Shown one piece after another: positions 16,150 through 25,636 of a stretch of DNA of 43,558 nucleotides. The stretch's first letter is position 1, and every line of letters begins with the position of its first letter. Source of the stretch: Promethearchaeota archaeon. Lineage in GTDB: Archaea > Asgardarchaeota > Lokiarchaeia > Sigyniarchaeales > SOKP01. A program made the position numbers and the translations under genes. The stretch is taken from the NCBI GenBank assembly GCA_018238625.1, contig JABCSY010000025.1:1-43558 (forward strand), in the 5' to 3' direction. The notes beneath the pieces are model-generated. The model was given only the letters and a program-made list of their open reading frames with translations. It ran no database searches and was not told the origin of the DNA.

Positions 16150-16168
16150 TATACACATGTGTATATTT
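16147..16168. repeat. Perfect 22-base palindrome
   Basis: Centred on ACACATGTGT with AT-rich arms, it overlaps the end of the second purD repeat and lies 48 bases before the small membrane gene. It could be an operator for that gene or part of an integration/recombination site. Confidence 0.6.
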
Positions 16169-16215
16169 AACATATAGAACATTTTGAATATTAAAATTAA
16201 TCTTGAGGCTTAAAA

Positions 16216-16410
16216 ATGGATAAAATAATGAAATTGGAAATACACGGCTCAATCTTATTGATTACTGGTATGATTTTGGTTTTGATTTGGTCTTATTATA
16301 AGTTAGAATGGTGGTCTTCTGTGTTTGGTTATTTAGCTTTATTCTTTTTAATTGAAGCAATCTGGCATTATTGTACTGCTGATTATAAAAGAATTAAAAA
16401 AGAAAATTGA
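16216..16410 (+). CDS. Small two-TM membrane protein
   Basis: A 64-residue protein with two hydrophobic segments (about 9-27 and 33-51) separated by a Trp/Tyr-containing turn (YYKLEWW), and a basic tail (YKRIKKEN). TTGAGG upstream may be a weak ribosome binding site. There is no family match I can name. It is probably the original right-hand neighbour of purD before the 1.78-kb segment came between them. Confidence 0.6.
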   Translation: MDKIMKLEIHGSILLITGMILVLIWSYYKLEWWSSVFGYLALFFLIEAIWHYCTADYKRIKKEN

Positions 16411-16510
16411 TGAATTATCAATTAAAATAAGCTGGTACAAACCTTTTTTCTAAATTATATTTTATAAAGATTAGATTCTAATATCTGTAGCTCTTATTTT
16501 AAATTGAATT

Positions 16511-17002
16511 ATGGATTGGCATGCTAGAAACGCTAATTTTAACGCCTTAATCAAACAATTATTTCACGAGAAAGAAGCCGAGAAAAGAGCTGAAGCGGCG
16601 AGACAACTTGGTTTTTTAAAGGATGGAAGAGCCGTCAATTTATTGTGTCGTGCGTTAAATATCGAAAACGAACCGATGGTTGTTAATAGAATTATTGAAG
16701 CTTTAGGGCAAATAGCAGATGGCCGGGCAACGCTAAGAATAATAGAGAAATTGAAAGAGGAAATTGAAAAACCAGAAATTGAGTTGGATAAGTTAAAAGT
16801 GATTTTTATCATCGAAAGTTTTGCAAAAATAAAAGATAAAAGAGCTTTAGAATACTTAGGACATTTTCTTAAATCATCTGACGACAAATTGCGAGAACTT
16901 ACCGAAAATGTGTTTGATATGATCGAACCAGATTGGCGTAGAATCGTTGAAAAAGCTCGTAGAGAAAGATCAATCCCGGATATTTTTAAAGTTAAAATGT
17001 AG
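16511..17002 (+). CDS. HEAT-repeat (PBS lyase-type) protein, short
   Basis: 163 residues made of about three to four HEAT/PBS-lyase-like helical pairs, with typical phrases such as RAEAARQLGFLKDGRAVNLL and VNRIIEALGQIADGRA. Such repeats form curved scaffolds for protein binding. No catalytic residues. A much longer relative is encoded at 32952. It stands alone with no clear ribosome site, so partners are unknown. Confidence 0.85.
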   Translation: MDWHARNANFNALIKQLFHEKEAEKRAEAARQLGFLKDGRAVNLLCRALNIENEPMVVNRIIEALGQIADGRATLRIIEKLKEEIEKPEIELDKLKVIFIIESFAKIKDKRALEYLGHFLKSSDDKLRELTENVFDMIEPDWRRIVEKARRERSIPDIFKVKM

Positions 17003-17126
17003 CTAATTTTATTTCTCTAAAAAAAAATAATAATTACTTAATAAGAAGTTATTTTAATCTCTTGTTATTCAATTTATCTAATTTCTTCTACACTAATTAT
17101 ATCTCATTAATTTAGGCAATTTAATT

Positions 17127-18236
17127 ATGACTCAAAAAAACGTTTGTTGCTTTGATTTAGAAGGACCTATAAGCGTTCTAGACTTCGCTGCTGAATTAAG
17201 CCGCTTATTAAGTAAAAAAACCAAGCTTGATTTACAAAAGTTTAATATGGGCGAATTTTTTGAGATGATTTCTAATTACGACGATTACCTTATCGATGTT
17301 TCTGGCGTAAAAAAGAAGTTAAACATTCCAAATTATCAACCTGGGGATACTTTGAGATTGATGGCTCCGTTATATATGTCTTGTTTTTCCGATGAAGAAT
17401 TAGTTGAATTAGCAAATTATAATCTTGGTTTATTGCCTGGTTGCATAGAATTAATGGGAGTATTACACAAAGATTGGGATATATTCATTATTTCTACGAG
17501 TTATCGTCATTTCGCACATAGTGTAGCAAAAAGGTTGGATATTCCACTAGATCACGTCTATTGCACAGATTTAAACATTAAAGAAGCAAATAAAACTATT
17601 TACGATATTGAAGGAGATGTAAAAAACTTAGTAGGCACCATATTCCAAAACTACATAGATAACGATAAAAATTTGGATTTAGTTATAAAAGATCTAAATA
17701 AATTTTTTTGGAATAATAAAGAATCTGATTACGTTAAAGCAATGAACTTGGTTGAAGTTAGGGGCGGTAAAAGAAAAGAAATGGCAGTTGAAAGCATCTC
17801 TAATATAACTCAAGTTCCAATATCTGAAATGGTAGCGCTTGGAGACTCGATTACTGATATTAACATGCTTCAAAGATTAAAAGACGAAGGGGGAATTGCG
17901 GTTTCCTTTAATGGAAATCGATTTACTGTAGGTAGATCGAACATTGCGATTACTACACCGAACAATTTAGGAACGCTAGCAATTTTCGAATCTAAAAATA
18001 ACATCGAAAACTTTCTCGATTCTTGGGAAAAACTTTATAGTAGCTTTAAAAATAACCCTGAAAGAATACCAAGTAAATTAGTATCAAAAGAAGTTAAAAA
18101 TTATTTTATTAAATATAAATTTGTACCCGAAATTGATAATTTGTCTAATAGAACTGAAAAAGAGCTCGATCTAATAATTTTAAAACAAGAAAAATTCAGA
18201 AAAAAAGTCCGAGGATGGGCGGGAAACTTAGCGTAA
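17127..18236 (+). CDS. HAD-superfamily phosphatase, EhaR-like (COG4030 type)
   Basis: It begins with HAD motif I in the form CFDLEGPIS (nucleophile Asp10, with Glu12 where most members have Asp), shows STS as motif II, and ALGDSITDINML as motif IV (Asp240, Asp244). A helical insertion (~150-215) and a C-terminal helical tail bring it to 369 residues. The DxEGPIS start is typical of the archaeal family annotated as energy-converting hydrogenase subunit R or phosphoserine-phosphatase-like. No hydrogenase genes are nearby, so a link to Eha is not supported here. Substrate unknown. Confidence 0.8.
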   Translation: MTQKNVCCFDLEGPISVLDFAAELSRLLSKKTKLDLQKFNMGEFFEMISNYDDYLIDVSGVKKKLNIPNYQPGDTLRLMAPLYMSCFSDEELVELANYNLGLLPGCIELMGVLHKDWDIFIISTSYRHFAHSVAKRLDIPLDHVYCTDLNIKEANKTIYDIEGDVKNLVGTIFQNYIDNDKNLDLVIKDLNKFFWNNKESDYVKAMNLVEVRGGKRKEMAVESISNITQVPISEMVALGDSITDINMLQRLKDEGGIAVSFNGNRFTVGRSNIAITTPNNLGTLAIFESKNNIENFLDSWEKLYSSFKNNPERIPSKLVSKEVKNYFIKYKFVPEIDNLSNRTEKELDLIILKQEKFRKKVRGWAGNLA

Positions 18237-18262
18237 ACTAGAAAATTAGAAAAAGATTCATT

Positions 18263-18859
18263 TTATCGAGGTTTGTCTCGGAAATGTTTATCGTAGAATC
18301 TCTTTCCTTTTATTAAGTCCATTAAAAAAAGACTGTAATGGAAATATTGCTTAATAATGAACTTTAAAATGATAACAACGAAGAAAGACCCGAGCGCTAA
18401 TATTAAATTAGTTGGATAGGGATTAACGAGTGAAAATAAAACTGGTGTATAAAAAAATAAAGCCTCCCAAAATCTTTTGGTAAAATATTCATCAAACTTC
18501 TTTTTTTTTAAGCTTTCATAGCAACTACAACAAATTAAAGGCATTTTCATCTGAAATTTTTCCTCTAAATAAATTTTTTGTATGATGGTTAACATGCGAT
18601 CGATTTTATTACCACAAAGGTTGCATTCAAAGCGAGTTCTGTTGATCCTATCGAATTCAATTTTATCTATATCAGCCTTAGGAAAAAAACAATCGTCGTT
18701 TTTATAATGTGTACAAGTTTTACACGTTAATTGGGTTTCCATCTGCATATCTTCAAATGGCGTCTTCTCTGGTTTAATAAATTGAGGATAATTTGAATGA
18801 GATTGACATATAACTCTACCTTTTTCATCGATTTCAAAAGAAGGTTCAATAAATGTCAT
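18263..18859 (-). CDS. Cys-rich (zinc-binding) protein with two C-terminal TM segments
   Basis: The N-terminal half carries several Cys pairs: CKTC...C, CNLCG (a knuckle) and CCSCYESLKKK, likely binding one or two zinc ions. Two hydrophobic helices follow (~136-175), then a basic tail. The ATG at 18859 is chosen; a TTG at 18883 would add eight residues and lacks a ribosome site. The gene converges on the HAD phosphatase. It is probably a membrane-anchored zinc-finger protein; function not recognised. Confidence 0.65.
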   Translation of the reverse strand: MTFIEPSFEIDEKGRVICQSHSNYPQFIKPEKTPFEDMQMETQLTCKTCTHYKNDDCFFPKADIDKIEFDRINRTRFECNLCGNKIDRMLTIIQKIYLEEKFQMKMPLICCSCYESLKKKKFDEYFTKRFWEALFFYTPVLFSLVNPYPTNLILALGSFFVVIILKFIIKQYFHYSLFLMDLIKGKRFYDKHFRDKPR

Positions 18860-19011
18860 GATGTATTTTTTATTTCCATTCAATAATTGCAGATTAGAAA
18901 AATCTCTTCTATATTTTTACTATAAGGTGTGATCAGTAATTAAAAAATGCCATTATCCTCAAGTTGAAGTTAGTGATTTAAATAAATCTTATATTCTTAT
19001 TATTATAAGAT

Positions 19012-19037
19012 AATATCTTATTTTTTAATAAGATATT
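19012..19037. promoter_or_regulatory. Perfect 11-bp-stem inverted repeat upstream of the histidine kinase
   Basis: AATATCTTATT, four Ts, then AATAAGATATT, ending 32 bases before the kinase ATG. Related ATAAGAT words occur just upstream. It could be an operator or an mRNA hairpin. Confidence 0.5.
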
Positions 19038-19069
19038 AATCTACTAATTTAAAGAGGTTTTTACGAAAT

Positions 19070-22000
19070 ATGGCATCAATTTCCGATTTTGGAAAAGAAC
19101 ATAATATTGGCGATATTCTTAAAGATAATTTTGATGATTTAGTTTTTATTTTAAATGAAAACTTCGAATGCGAATATGTTAACGAAAAAGTTCATCTAGA
19201 AAAATTAGGCTACTCCTGTTTAGCTCATAAAATCTTAGATAACTTTTATTTCGACGATTTAGATCGAGGTTTGAATTTTCTTCAAAACGTCTTAGAAGCA
19301 GGAAAAGCAATCGAGCAGCTAAGGATTCGTCAAAATGAAGGATATGGATATTACGAATTAAAAGGAAAACGATTTATTAACGACGCTGATAAAGTTAAAA
19401 TATTAATAATTTCTCGAGACATCTCTAAATTTAAACAACAAGAAGAAGAATGGTATAAACGCGAGTTTAACTTAAGGAGATTAGCAGAAACCATGCCAGA
19501 ACTTCGATTCTGGAAACTAATGCAAACTAAAGGTGAGAAAACATCGTTTCAAAAATCGCGTGAGATGTTGGACTCCGTAATCGATAATATCCCTCAATTA
19601 ATTTATTGGAAAGATAAAAATCTAACCTATCTTGGCTGTAACCAAAATTATGCTTTAGTAAATAATATTGAAGATCCTGATTTTATTATCGGAAAAACTG
19701 ATGAGAATTTACCATGGGCAAAAGCTAACTTAAATTCAATTCAAGAAAATGAAAAAAGGGTTATGAAAACTAATCGAAGCGAAGAAAAGATTGAATCGTG
19801 GATATTAAGTAATGGAAGTAAAGCGTGGTTTGAAATAAACCGAGTACCACTTCATAATATTGAAGGGGATATCGTAGGAATTTTATGCACTTATAACAAT
19901 ATCACAAATAAAGTGAACGCTGAGCAAAAGTTAAAAGAATCTGAGAACAAATATAGAAGCATATTAGAAAACATTAAAGAAGGGTATTTTGAAGTTGATT
20001 TAAAAGGAATTTTTACGTTTTTCAATGAATCCTTTTGCGAAATGACGGGTTATTCAAAAGAAGAACTACTTGGGAAAAGTTATCAAAGTATGTCAGATGA
20101 ATTCAATAGGAAAAAAGTGTTTAACTTCTATAACCAAGTTTATAAAACAGAGGTGGAGCAACGTAATTTCCAGTTTGAGTTTTTTCAAAAAAATAGGCAA
20201 AAAATCGCAGTAAATTCATCAGTATATTTAAAATACGATGCTAAAGGTGCTAAATCTGGTTTTTGTGGAATGGTACAAGACTTTACAGAGAAAATTATTT
20301 TAGAAGAGAAACTTAAACACTCAGAAGAAAGATATGAATTGATATCAGAAAATGCAAATGATTTAATTTCTATTTTAAATCAAAATCTTAAATTTGAATA
20401 CATGAACGAAAAACCATGTTTATTAACATTAGGATATTCAAGAGACGAAATAATTAGAAAATCAGTTCTTGATTTTGTTCATCCCGATGATAAGAAGAAA
20501 GCAATTAAAAAATTAGTTGATGGTCTAGAAAAAGGTAAAAATGTTCTCGAACTTAGGATAAAACACAAAAAAGGTTATTGGGTGTGGATAGAAGTTAAAG
20601 GCAACGCTTTTAAAGATAAGGACGGTAAGATCAAAGGAATACTTATTGGAAGAGATATTACAGAACGCAAAGAAGCCAATAGAAGAATTAAAGAATCAGA
20701 AGAAAAATATCGTACTATTTTTAATGCCAGCCCTGAATTTATATATCTCACTGATTTAAAAGGCAATATATTGGATGCCAATCAAGCATTTCTAAAGAAA
20801 ACGAAAATAAGTTTAAACGAAACACAAAATAAACGAATTCTAGACTATTTTGTTGGAGAAAATCTCGAAGATTTAAAGGCAAAAATTAATGAATTGAGAG
20901 CAGGTAAAGTAATAACAAATCTTGAGGCTACAGTAGAAAACGTTCTGGGTGAAATTTATGATTGTGAAATAAATGCGGTTCCTTTGAAAGAAAACGGAAA
21001 AATTACTAAAGCTATAAGTTTTGCCAGAGACATAACCGCCCGTAAACAAGCGGAACAAAAATTAATTAGATCGGAGAAAAAATATCGACACTTATTTGAA
21101 AGTTCTCCGTTTTCCATATGGATAGTGGATTTAAAGGGAGTAATAATTGACTGTAATTCGACGATGAAGATATTACCCTCGAAATACGAGAGAGGTGACC
21201 TTATTGGAAAAAACTTTATGGAGGTTTTAACTTTATTCGATCGACCAGAATACTTTATTCCGCTTTTTAAAAACAATTTTGAAGGTTTTATTAATAATGA
21301 GAGATTAAAACCGTTAGAATTCAAAATGACTCGCGTAGATAAAGTGGAAAAATGGATGAATATACGAGCATCTAAGATTAAATTAGGAGATGAAACTTTG
21401 GTACAAGTTTTAATTCAGAACATTACTGAAAAGAAAGAAGCTGCCTTAAAATTAGAGAAGTCTGAAGAAGAATTAAAAATTTTGAATAGAGAACTTGAAG
21501 AAATAGTTTTTGAAAGAACGAAGGAGCTAAGAGAATCTGAACGTAAATATCGACACTTATTCGAAAATTCACCGTTCAGTATTGCGCTCTTAAATACTAA
21601 AGGTATAATCATTGATGTTAATTCTACAACTTCTAAATTATTCGGTTTTAAAAAAGATGACCTTATCGGTAAAAATTATTTAAAACTTTCATACCTTTTT
21701 CCTTCAGATACAAGACCAGGATTGAGAACGTTTCAGGAGCTAGATCGTAAAAAGGACCCAAAGAGTATCGTAATAAAACCTTCAACCGTACAAATATTTA
21801 ACAAAGATAACAAAATGATATGGGTTGAATCGGAATTATCCACTATTGAAATAGGTGGTGAATTAATGATTCAAGCAATAATACAAGATGTAACCGATAA
21901 AAAGATCGCAGAAGAGAAATTGAAAGAATCCGAACGAATGTTAAGGCAACAAAATATAGAACTAAAAGAATTTGATAGATTAAAAACCGATTTTATTAGC

Positions 22001-22663
22001 ATTGCCGCTCACGACTTAAAAACTCCGTTAATTTCGGTAGGGGGTTATATAGATTTAATATTACTAAGAGAGAAAGATTTAAAAGACGATATTAAAGAAG
22101 ATTTAAATCGAGTATTAAGCAATGTAGCCCGTTTGGAAAGTTACATTAATCGGTTATTGGACGTGATGAAAATAGATGCGGGCAAAATTGAAATAATTAA
22201 GAAGGTCGAAAATATTTACGATATAATAACAGATTGTCTTTCTGAATTAGAATACCAAATAAGTCAAAAAAATATAACTATAAACTTAAATGTCCCTGAG
22301 GATCTTGAACTAATAGTGGATCGATTTAGAATCACGCAAGTTTTCTCGAATATTTTATCAAACGCCGTGAAATTTTCTTCTAACGACGATATAATTAACA
22401 TTAATGTTTTGGAAGAAAACCAAAATTTTCTTTTTAAAATAGAGGACCACGGAAAGGGGTTAACTCTAAAAGAAATTGAAAAATTATTTGGTAAATTTGT
22501 TACAATTGGACAAGCCACTGAAAGTTATTCTGCCTTTGAAAAAGGAAGTGGATTAGGACTTTACATTAGTAAAGGAATGATTGAAGTACACGGTGGTAAA
22601 ATTTGGGTGGAATCAGAAGGAAGGGATAAGGGAGCCGAGTTTAGCTTTACTTTACCAAAGTAA
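19070..22663 (+). CDS. Soluble multi-PAS sensor histidine kinase
   Basis: A 1197-residue hybrid of seven PAS-like domains (starting near residues 15, 160, 291, 416, 542, 667 and 823), several followed by PAC-like RDIT/QDVT phrases. A HisKA dimerisation domain follows, with the phospho-acceptor His981 in AAHDLKTPL, then a HATPase domain with an N box (SNILSNAVKFSS), G1 DHGKGL and G2 GSGLGLYIS. A coiled coil bridges PAS6 and PAS7. There is no membrane segment, so it senses cytosolic cues (redox, light or small ligands). No response regulator is adjacent. PAS1 and PAS4 resemble each other, as do PAS6 and PAS7, suggesting internal duplication. AAAGAGG precedes the ATG. Confidence 0.95.
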   Translation: MASISDFGKEHNIGDILKDNFDDLVFILNENFECEYVNEKVHLEKLGYSCLAHKILDNFYFDDLDRGLNFLQNVLEAGKAIEQLRIRQNEGYGYYELKGKRFINDADKVKILIISRDISKFKQQEEEWYKREFNLRRLAETMPELRFWKLMQTKGEKTSFQKSREMLDSVIDNIPQLIYWKDKNLTYLGCNQNYALVNNIEDPDFIIGKTDENLPWAKANLNSIQENEKRVMKTNRSEEKIESWILSNGSKAWFEINRVPLHNIEGDIVGILCTYNNITNKVNAEQKLKESENKYRSILENIKEGYFEVDLKGIFTFFNESFCEMTGYSKEELLGKSYQSMSDEFNRKKVFNFYNQVYKTEVEQRNFQFEFFQKNRQKIAVNSSVYLKYDAKGAKSGFCGMVQDFTEKIILEEKLKHSEERYELISENANDLISILNQNLKFEYMNEKPCLLTLGYSRDEIIRKSVLDFVHPDDKKKAIKKLVDGLEKGKNVLELRIKHKKGYWVWIEVKGNAFKDKDGKIKGILIGRDITERKEANRRIKESEEKYRTIFNASPEFIYLTDLKGNILDANQAFLKKTKISLNETQNKRILDYFVGENLEDLKAKINELRAGKVITNLEATVENVLGEIYDCEINAVPLKENGKITKAISFARDITARKQAEQKLIRSEKKYRHLFESSPFSIWIVDLKGVIIDCNSTMKILPSKYERGDLIGKNFMEVLTLFDRPEYFIPLFKNNFEGFINNERLKPLEFKMTRVDKVEKWMNIRASKIKLGDETLVQVLIQNITEKKEAALKLEKSEEELKILNRELEEIVFERTKELRESERKYRHLFENSPFSIALLNTKGIIIDVNSTTSKLFGFKKDDLIGKNYLKLSYLFPSDTRPGLRTFQELDRKKDPKSIVIKPSTVQIFNKDNKMIWVESELSTIEIGGELMIQAIIQDVTDKKIAEEKLKESERMLRQQNIELKEFDRLKTDFISIAAHDLKTPLISVGGYIDLILLREKDLKDDIKEDLNRVLSNVARLESYINRLLDVMKIDAGKIEIIKKVENIYDIITDCLSELEYQISQKNITINLNVPEDLELIVDRFRITQVFSNILSNAVKFSSNDDIININVLEENQNFLFKIEDHGKGLTLKEIEKLFGKFVTIGQATESYSAFEKGSGLGLYISKGMIEVHGGKIWVESEGRDKGAEFSFTLPK

Positions 22664-22876
22664 TAAATTTGAAATCTATTCCGGTAATTGAGAGTTGAGT
22701 AGTGAAAATAATAAATACATAATAGTAAATTATAATAAGGTAAATTATCTTATTTCTCTTGAAATTTTTCATTTATAAGTAAGCAAGCAATTAGTAATTT
22801 AAGTTTCTGTTAACTTTTATAATCGAATGAAATTACTTTAATATAAAAGCGAATTTAGCTAAAGAAAAATAGTTTA

Positions 22877-25063
22877 ATGACGATTTTAATAATATCGGAA
22901 AAAAATAAAGCCGCAAAGGCAATAGCCGAAGCATTAGGTCCTGTTACGATTATAAGCAAAACAAAATTCTTAAAAGTATATCGGGTAAATTCTAAGGATA
23001 TTTACGTTGTTCCTCTTCGAGGACATATTTTAGAGTATAAAAACACCGATCAATATAAAAGTTGGACGAAATCTAACCCTAGGGAAATAATTACGAATCC
23101 AAGCGCAATCGAAAAAGCCTCCAAAAGTTATTCTCGACCATATATTAGCGCGCTAAAAGAGTACGCTAGATTATGCGACGAATGCGTTATCGGTACCGAT
23201 GCGGATATTGAAGGATGTAACATTGGACTTTTCGACGCCTTACCGTTCGTTATTAAAGCTAATAAAACGATTAAGGTGCGTCAGCTATGGTTAAGCTCGT
23301 TACAAAAAAAAGAGATTATTTCTAAATATTCAAATTTGATAAATCCAAAGTGGAGTTGGGGTGAGACAGGCGAGGCAAGAGCAATAATTGACGCAGTAAT
23401 TGGGTTTTCAAGCACTAGAGAGGTTACAAATACGCTCAGACCACTTTTAACCGAGATTAATGCTAAGTTTGTGTCGATAGGAAGGGTACAAACGTCTCTG
23501 CTCTATTTAATATTTTTAAGGGACCAAGAAATAGGTCACTTTGTACCTGAACCATATTGGACAATTAAAGCGAACTTAAGCTATAAAACCCATATACTAA
23601 AAGCCTTCCACGATAAGAACCCTTTTATTAAAGAGAAAGAACTTGAAGCAAAAAACATTCATCATAAAATAAAAAATGAAAAAATAGCTGTAATATTGAG
23701 CAATAGTAAAAATACTAATGTTATAAACCCTCCAACGCCTTTAAATACTTCAAAAGCGCTTGTTTTATTAACTAGGAAATTAAAGATTAGCGCAAACGCT
23801 GCCATGAACGCCATGAACGCGCTCTACTTAAATAAGATAATTTCTTATCCTAGGACCGATAGCGATAAATACCAAACAAATTTTAACCATACCCAATATT
23901 TGGATAAATTCAAACTTCACACTAACTATGGAACTTACACATCAAAATTGTTAACTCAAAAACACGTAACTCCTACAATAGGGAAAGTTGACGCCGGAGA
24001 TCATCCTCCCATTACTCCCTTAGAGAGCTTGGAACAAAATAGCTCTAGATTTGAACATAACATTCAAAGAAGAGTTTACGATTTGTTAGCTCGACATTAT
24101 TTAGCTCTTTTTGGAGAACAGGCAAAAGAATCGAGGACAATTTTAAAAATATCTATAAAAGAAGAACCATTTACATCACGATTGGTTTCGTTAGTCTCAA
24201 CTGGGTTTTATGGAATTGCGCCTTTCTTAAAGAAATCCTATCAACCAACGATAGAGATCGATGCAAAGCAGCTTCCAATTAAGGATATTCAATTAAACGC
24301 AAAAGAAACTCAACCCCCACCAAAATACACTGATACTACTCTTTTGAAATTGATGGAGAGAGAACACTTAGGAACTAAATCGACTCGTCCAACTATAATA
24401 AAAATACTTATAGACCGCAAATTAATCTTGCGAATTGACAAAAACCGTTTTAAAACAACGGAGTGGGGCAAATTTATAATAGAAGAGCTAATTAAAGTAT
24501 GGCTACCATTCTTAAAACCTGAATTTACGCGATTTGTGGAAAAATTACTCGAAGACATAAAGGAAAAAAGGAAGTCTAAAGAAGAAGTTTTAAAAATTGT
24601 AAAAAAGATTTTCCTTGAATTGTTTGATAAGTTCCTTAACAACAAAAATGCTATTACGGTAAGATTCGATAGCGTTAAAGCTAATTTAAAAATAGCAATG
24701 CAACAGGACTTTAAACAAAAAAGATTTCCAATGACTACTGCTAATTGCCCAACTTGTAAAAAAGTTCCAATGAAACTAGTTACGACCTCGCAAAAGAAAA
24801 GGTTTCTCGCGTGTTCAGACGCAAACTGCAAATCTTATCTCTCCGTTCCTAAAACAGGTAGAATTACAATATTAAAATCTTCCTTCTGCTCGTTATGTGG
24901 ATTTAATGTCTTTAAAATTGTGAAAAGAAAAAATGGTAAGCCTTTACCTTATTACATTTGCCCAAAATGTTGGAGCGCTAGCTTTAAGAACGATTCTGTT
25001 AATGGATTTTGTTCTAAATGTGAAACTCATAAAATATTAAATGAACAGTGCGTAAAAAAATAA
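22877..25063 (+). CDS. topA: Type IA DNA topoisomerase with C-terminal zinc fingers
   Basis: 728 residues. The N-terminal Toprim domain has LIISEKNKAAKAIAEAL and the acidic GTDADIEGCNIG. The catalytic Tyr324 lies in ISYPRTDSDKY, and TKSTRPTII marks the strand-passage core. The tail holds Cys pairs for three probable zinc ribbons (CPTC...C-C, CSLC...CPKC, CSKC...C). These enzymes relax negative supercoils by single-strand passage. Whether it is the housekeeping topoisomerase I or a topoisomerase III-type decatenase cannot be settled from sequence alone. No helicase domain, so not reverse gyrase. Confidence 0.92.
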   Translation: MTILIISEKNKAAKAIAEALGPVTIISKTKFLKVYRVNSKDIYVVPLRGHILEYKNTDQYKSWTKSNPREIITNPSAIEKASKSYSRPYISALKEYARLCDECVIGTDADIEGCNIGLFDALPFVIKANKTIKVRQLWLSSLQKKEIISKYSNLINPKWSWGETGEARAIIDAVIGFSSTREVTNTLRPLLTEINAKFVSIGRVQTSLLYLIFLRDQEIGHFVPEPYWTIKANLSYKTHILKAFHDKNPFIKEKELEAKNIHHKIKNEKIAVILSNSKNTNVINPPTPLNTSKALVLLTRKLKISANAAMNAMNALYLNKIISYPRTDSDKYQTNFNHTQYLDKFKLHTNYGTYTSKLLTQKHVTPTIGKVDAGDHPPITPLESLEQNSSRFEHNIQRRVYDLLARHYLALFGEQAKESRTILKISIKEEPFTSRLVSLVSTGFYGIAPFLKKSYQPTIEIDAKQLPIKDIQLNAKETQPPPKYTDTTLLKLMEREHLGTKSTRPTIIKILIDRKLILRIDKNRFKTTEWGKFIIEELIKVWLPFLKPEFTRFVEKLLEDIKEKRKSKEEVLKIVKKIFLELFDKFLNNKNAITVRFDSVKANLKIAMQQDFKQKRFPMTTANCPTCKKVPMKLVTTSQKKRFLACSDANCKSYLSVPKTGRITILKSSFCSLCGFNVFKIVKRKNGKPLPYYICPKCWSASFKNDSVNGFCSKCETHKILNEQCVKK

Positions 25064-25117
25064 GATAAAAAATAAGCATCAAAAAAAAGAATAAATAGTA
25101 AAAAGACTTTACAATTA

Positions 25118-25486
25118 CTAATCCATTTTGGGTGTATATTTGTTATAAGCAGCTCGAGTAAGACCTACGTAATTATCGGAAATCTTATAATACAACTTTC
25201 CGTTAACTACTTTCTTTTCAAGATAGTCGCTTTTTAAACTGTGGTTCAAAGCATGGATCATCGTCCCTAAAGTAACGGCACCCATGTATTTATGTTGCTT
25301 TTTTGCGATCCTTATCAAATCTAATTCCGAATGCCAAACGCCATCAATTAACCCGACTAATATTTCTTTTTTGATAGGAGCTTTAATTTCTTTAATTTTG
25401 TTAAACAATTGAGAGTAATCTGGTTTATAATATTTTTTCAAGACTTTTGCTTGTTCATATCTATTTTTTGGAAAACCTAATTCCAT
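25118..25486 (-). CDS. Small helical protein, possibly winged-helix
   Basis: A 122-residue basic protein from the ATG at 25486; a GTG at 25501 would add five residues. The central part (EILVGLIDGVWHSELDLIRIA through DYLEKKVVNGKLYYKIS) has the helix-helix-helix-wing rhythm of a winged helix, with a LEKK...YYKIS beta hairpin at the end. It could be a DNA-binding protein. It converges on topA. Family not identified. Confidence 0.6.
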   Translation of the reverse strand: MELGFPKNRYEQAKVLKKYYKPDYSQLFNKIKEIKAPIKKEILVGLIDGVWHSELDLIRIAKKQHKYMGAVTLGTMIHALNHSLKSDYLEKKVVNGKLYYKISDNYVGLTRAAYNKYTPKMD

Positions 25487-25636
25487 ATTTAAAAACACCA
25501 CTTAAGATGATATTATATTAAGAAATAATACCCAAGTAATAGTTTTAATAAATTGTAATACGCTTGTAATACGTTTATCGTAAAAATACAATTGAAAACG
25601 AGTAAAATTTATCTTGAACGAACTTTGAACTATTTA

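Noticed and set aside
15953..16252. Minus-strand 99-aa open frame near the second purD repeat
   Set aside because: Low-complexity hydrophobic translation of AT-rich DNA without a ribosome site; it overlaps two better genes and the repeat.
17127..18236. Part of an Eha-type energy-converting hydrogenase
   Set aside because: The HAD protein resembles EhaR-annotated proteins, but no hydrogenase subunit gene is in the window.
24310..24831. Minus-strand 173-aa open frame inside topA
   Set aside because: Shadow of the topoisomerase coding sequence; the composition is typical of antisense frames.
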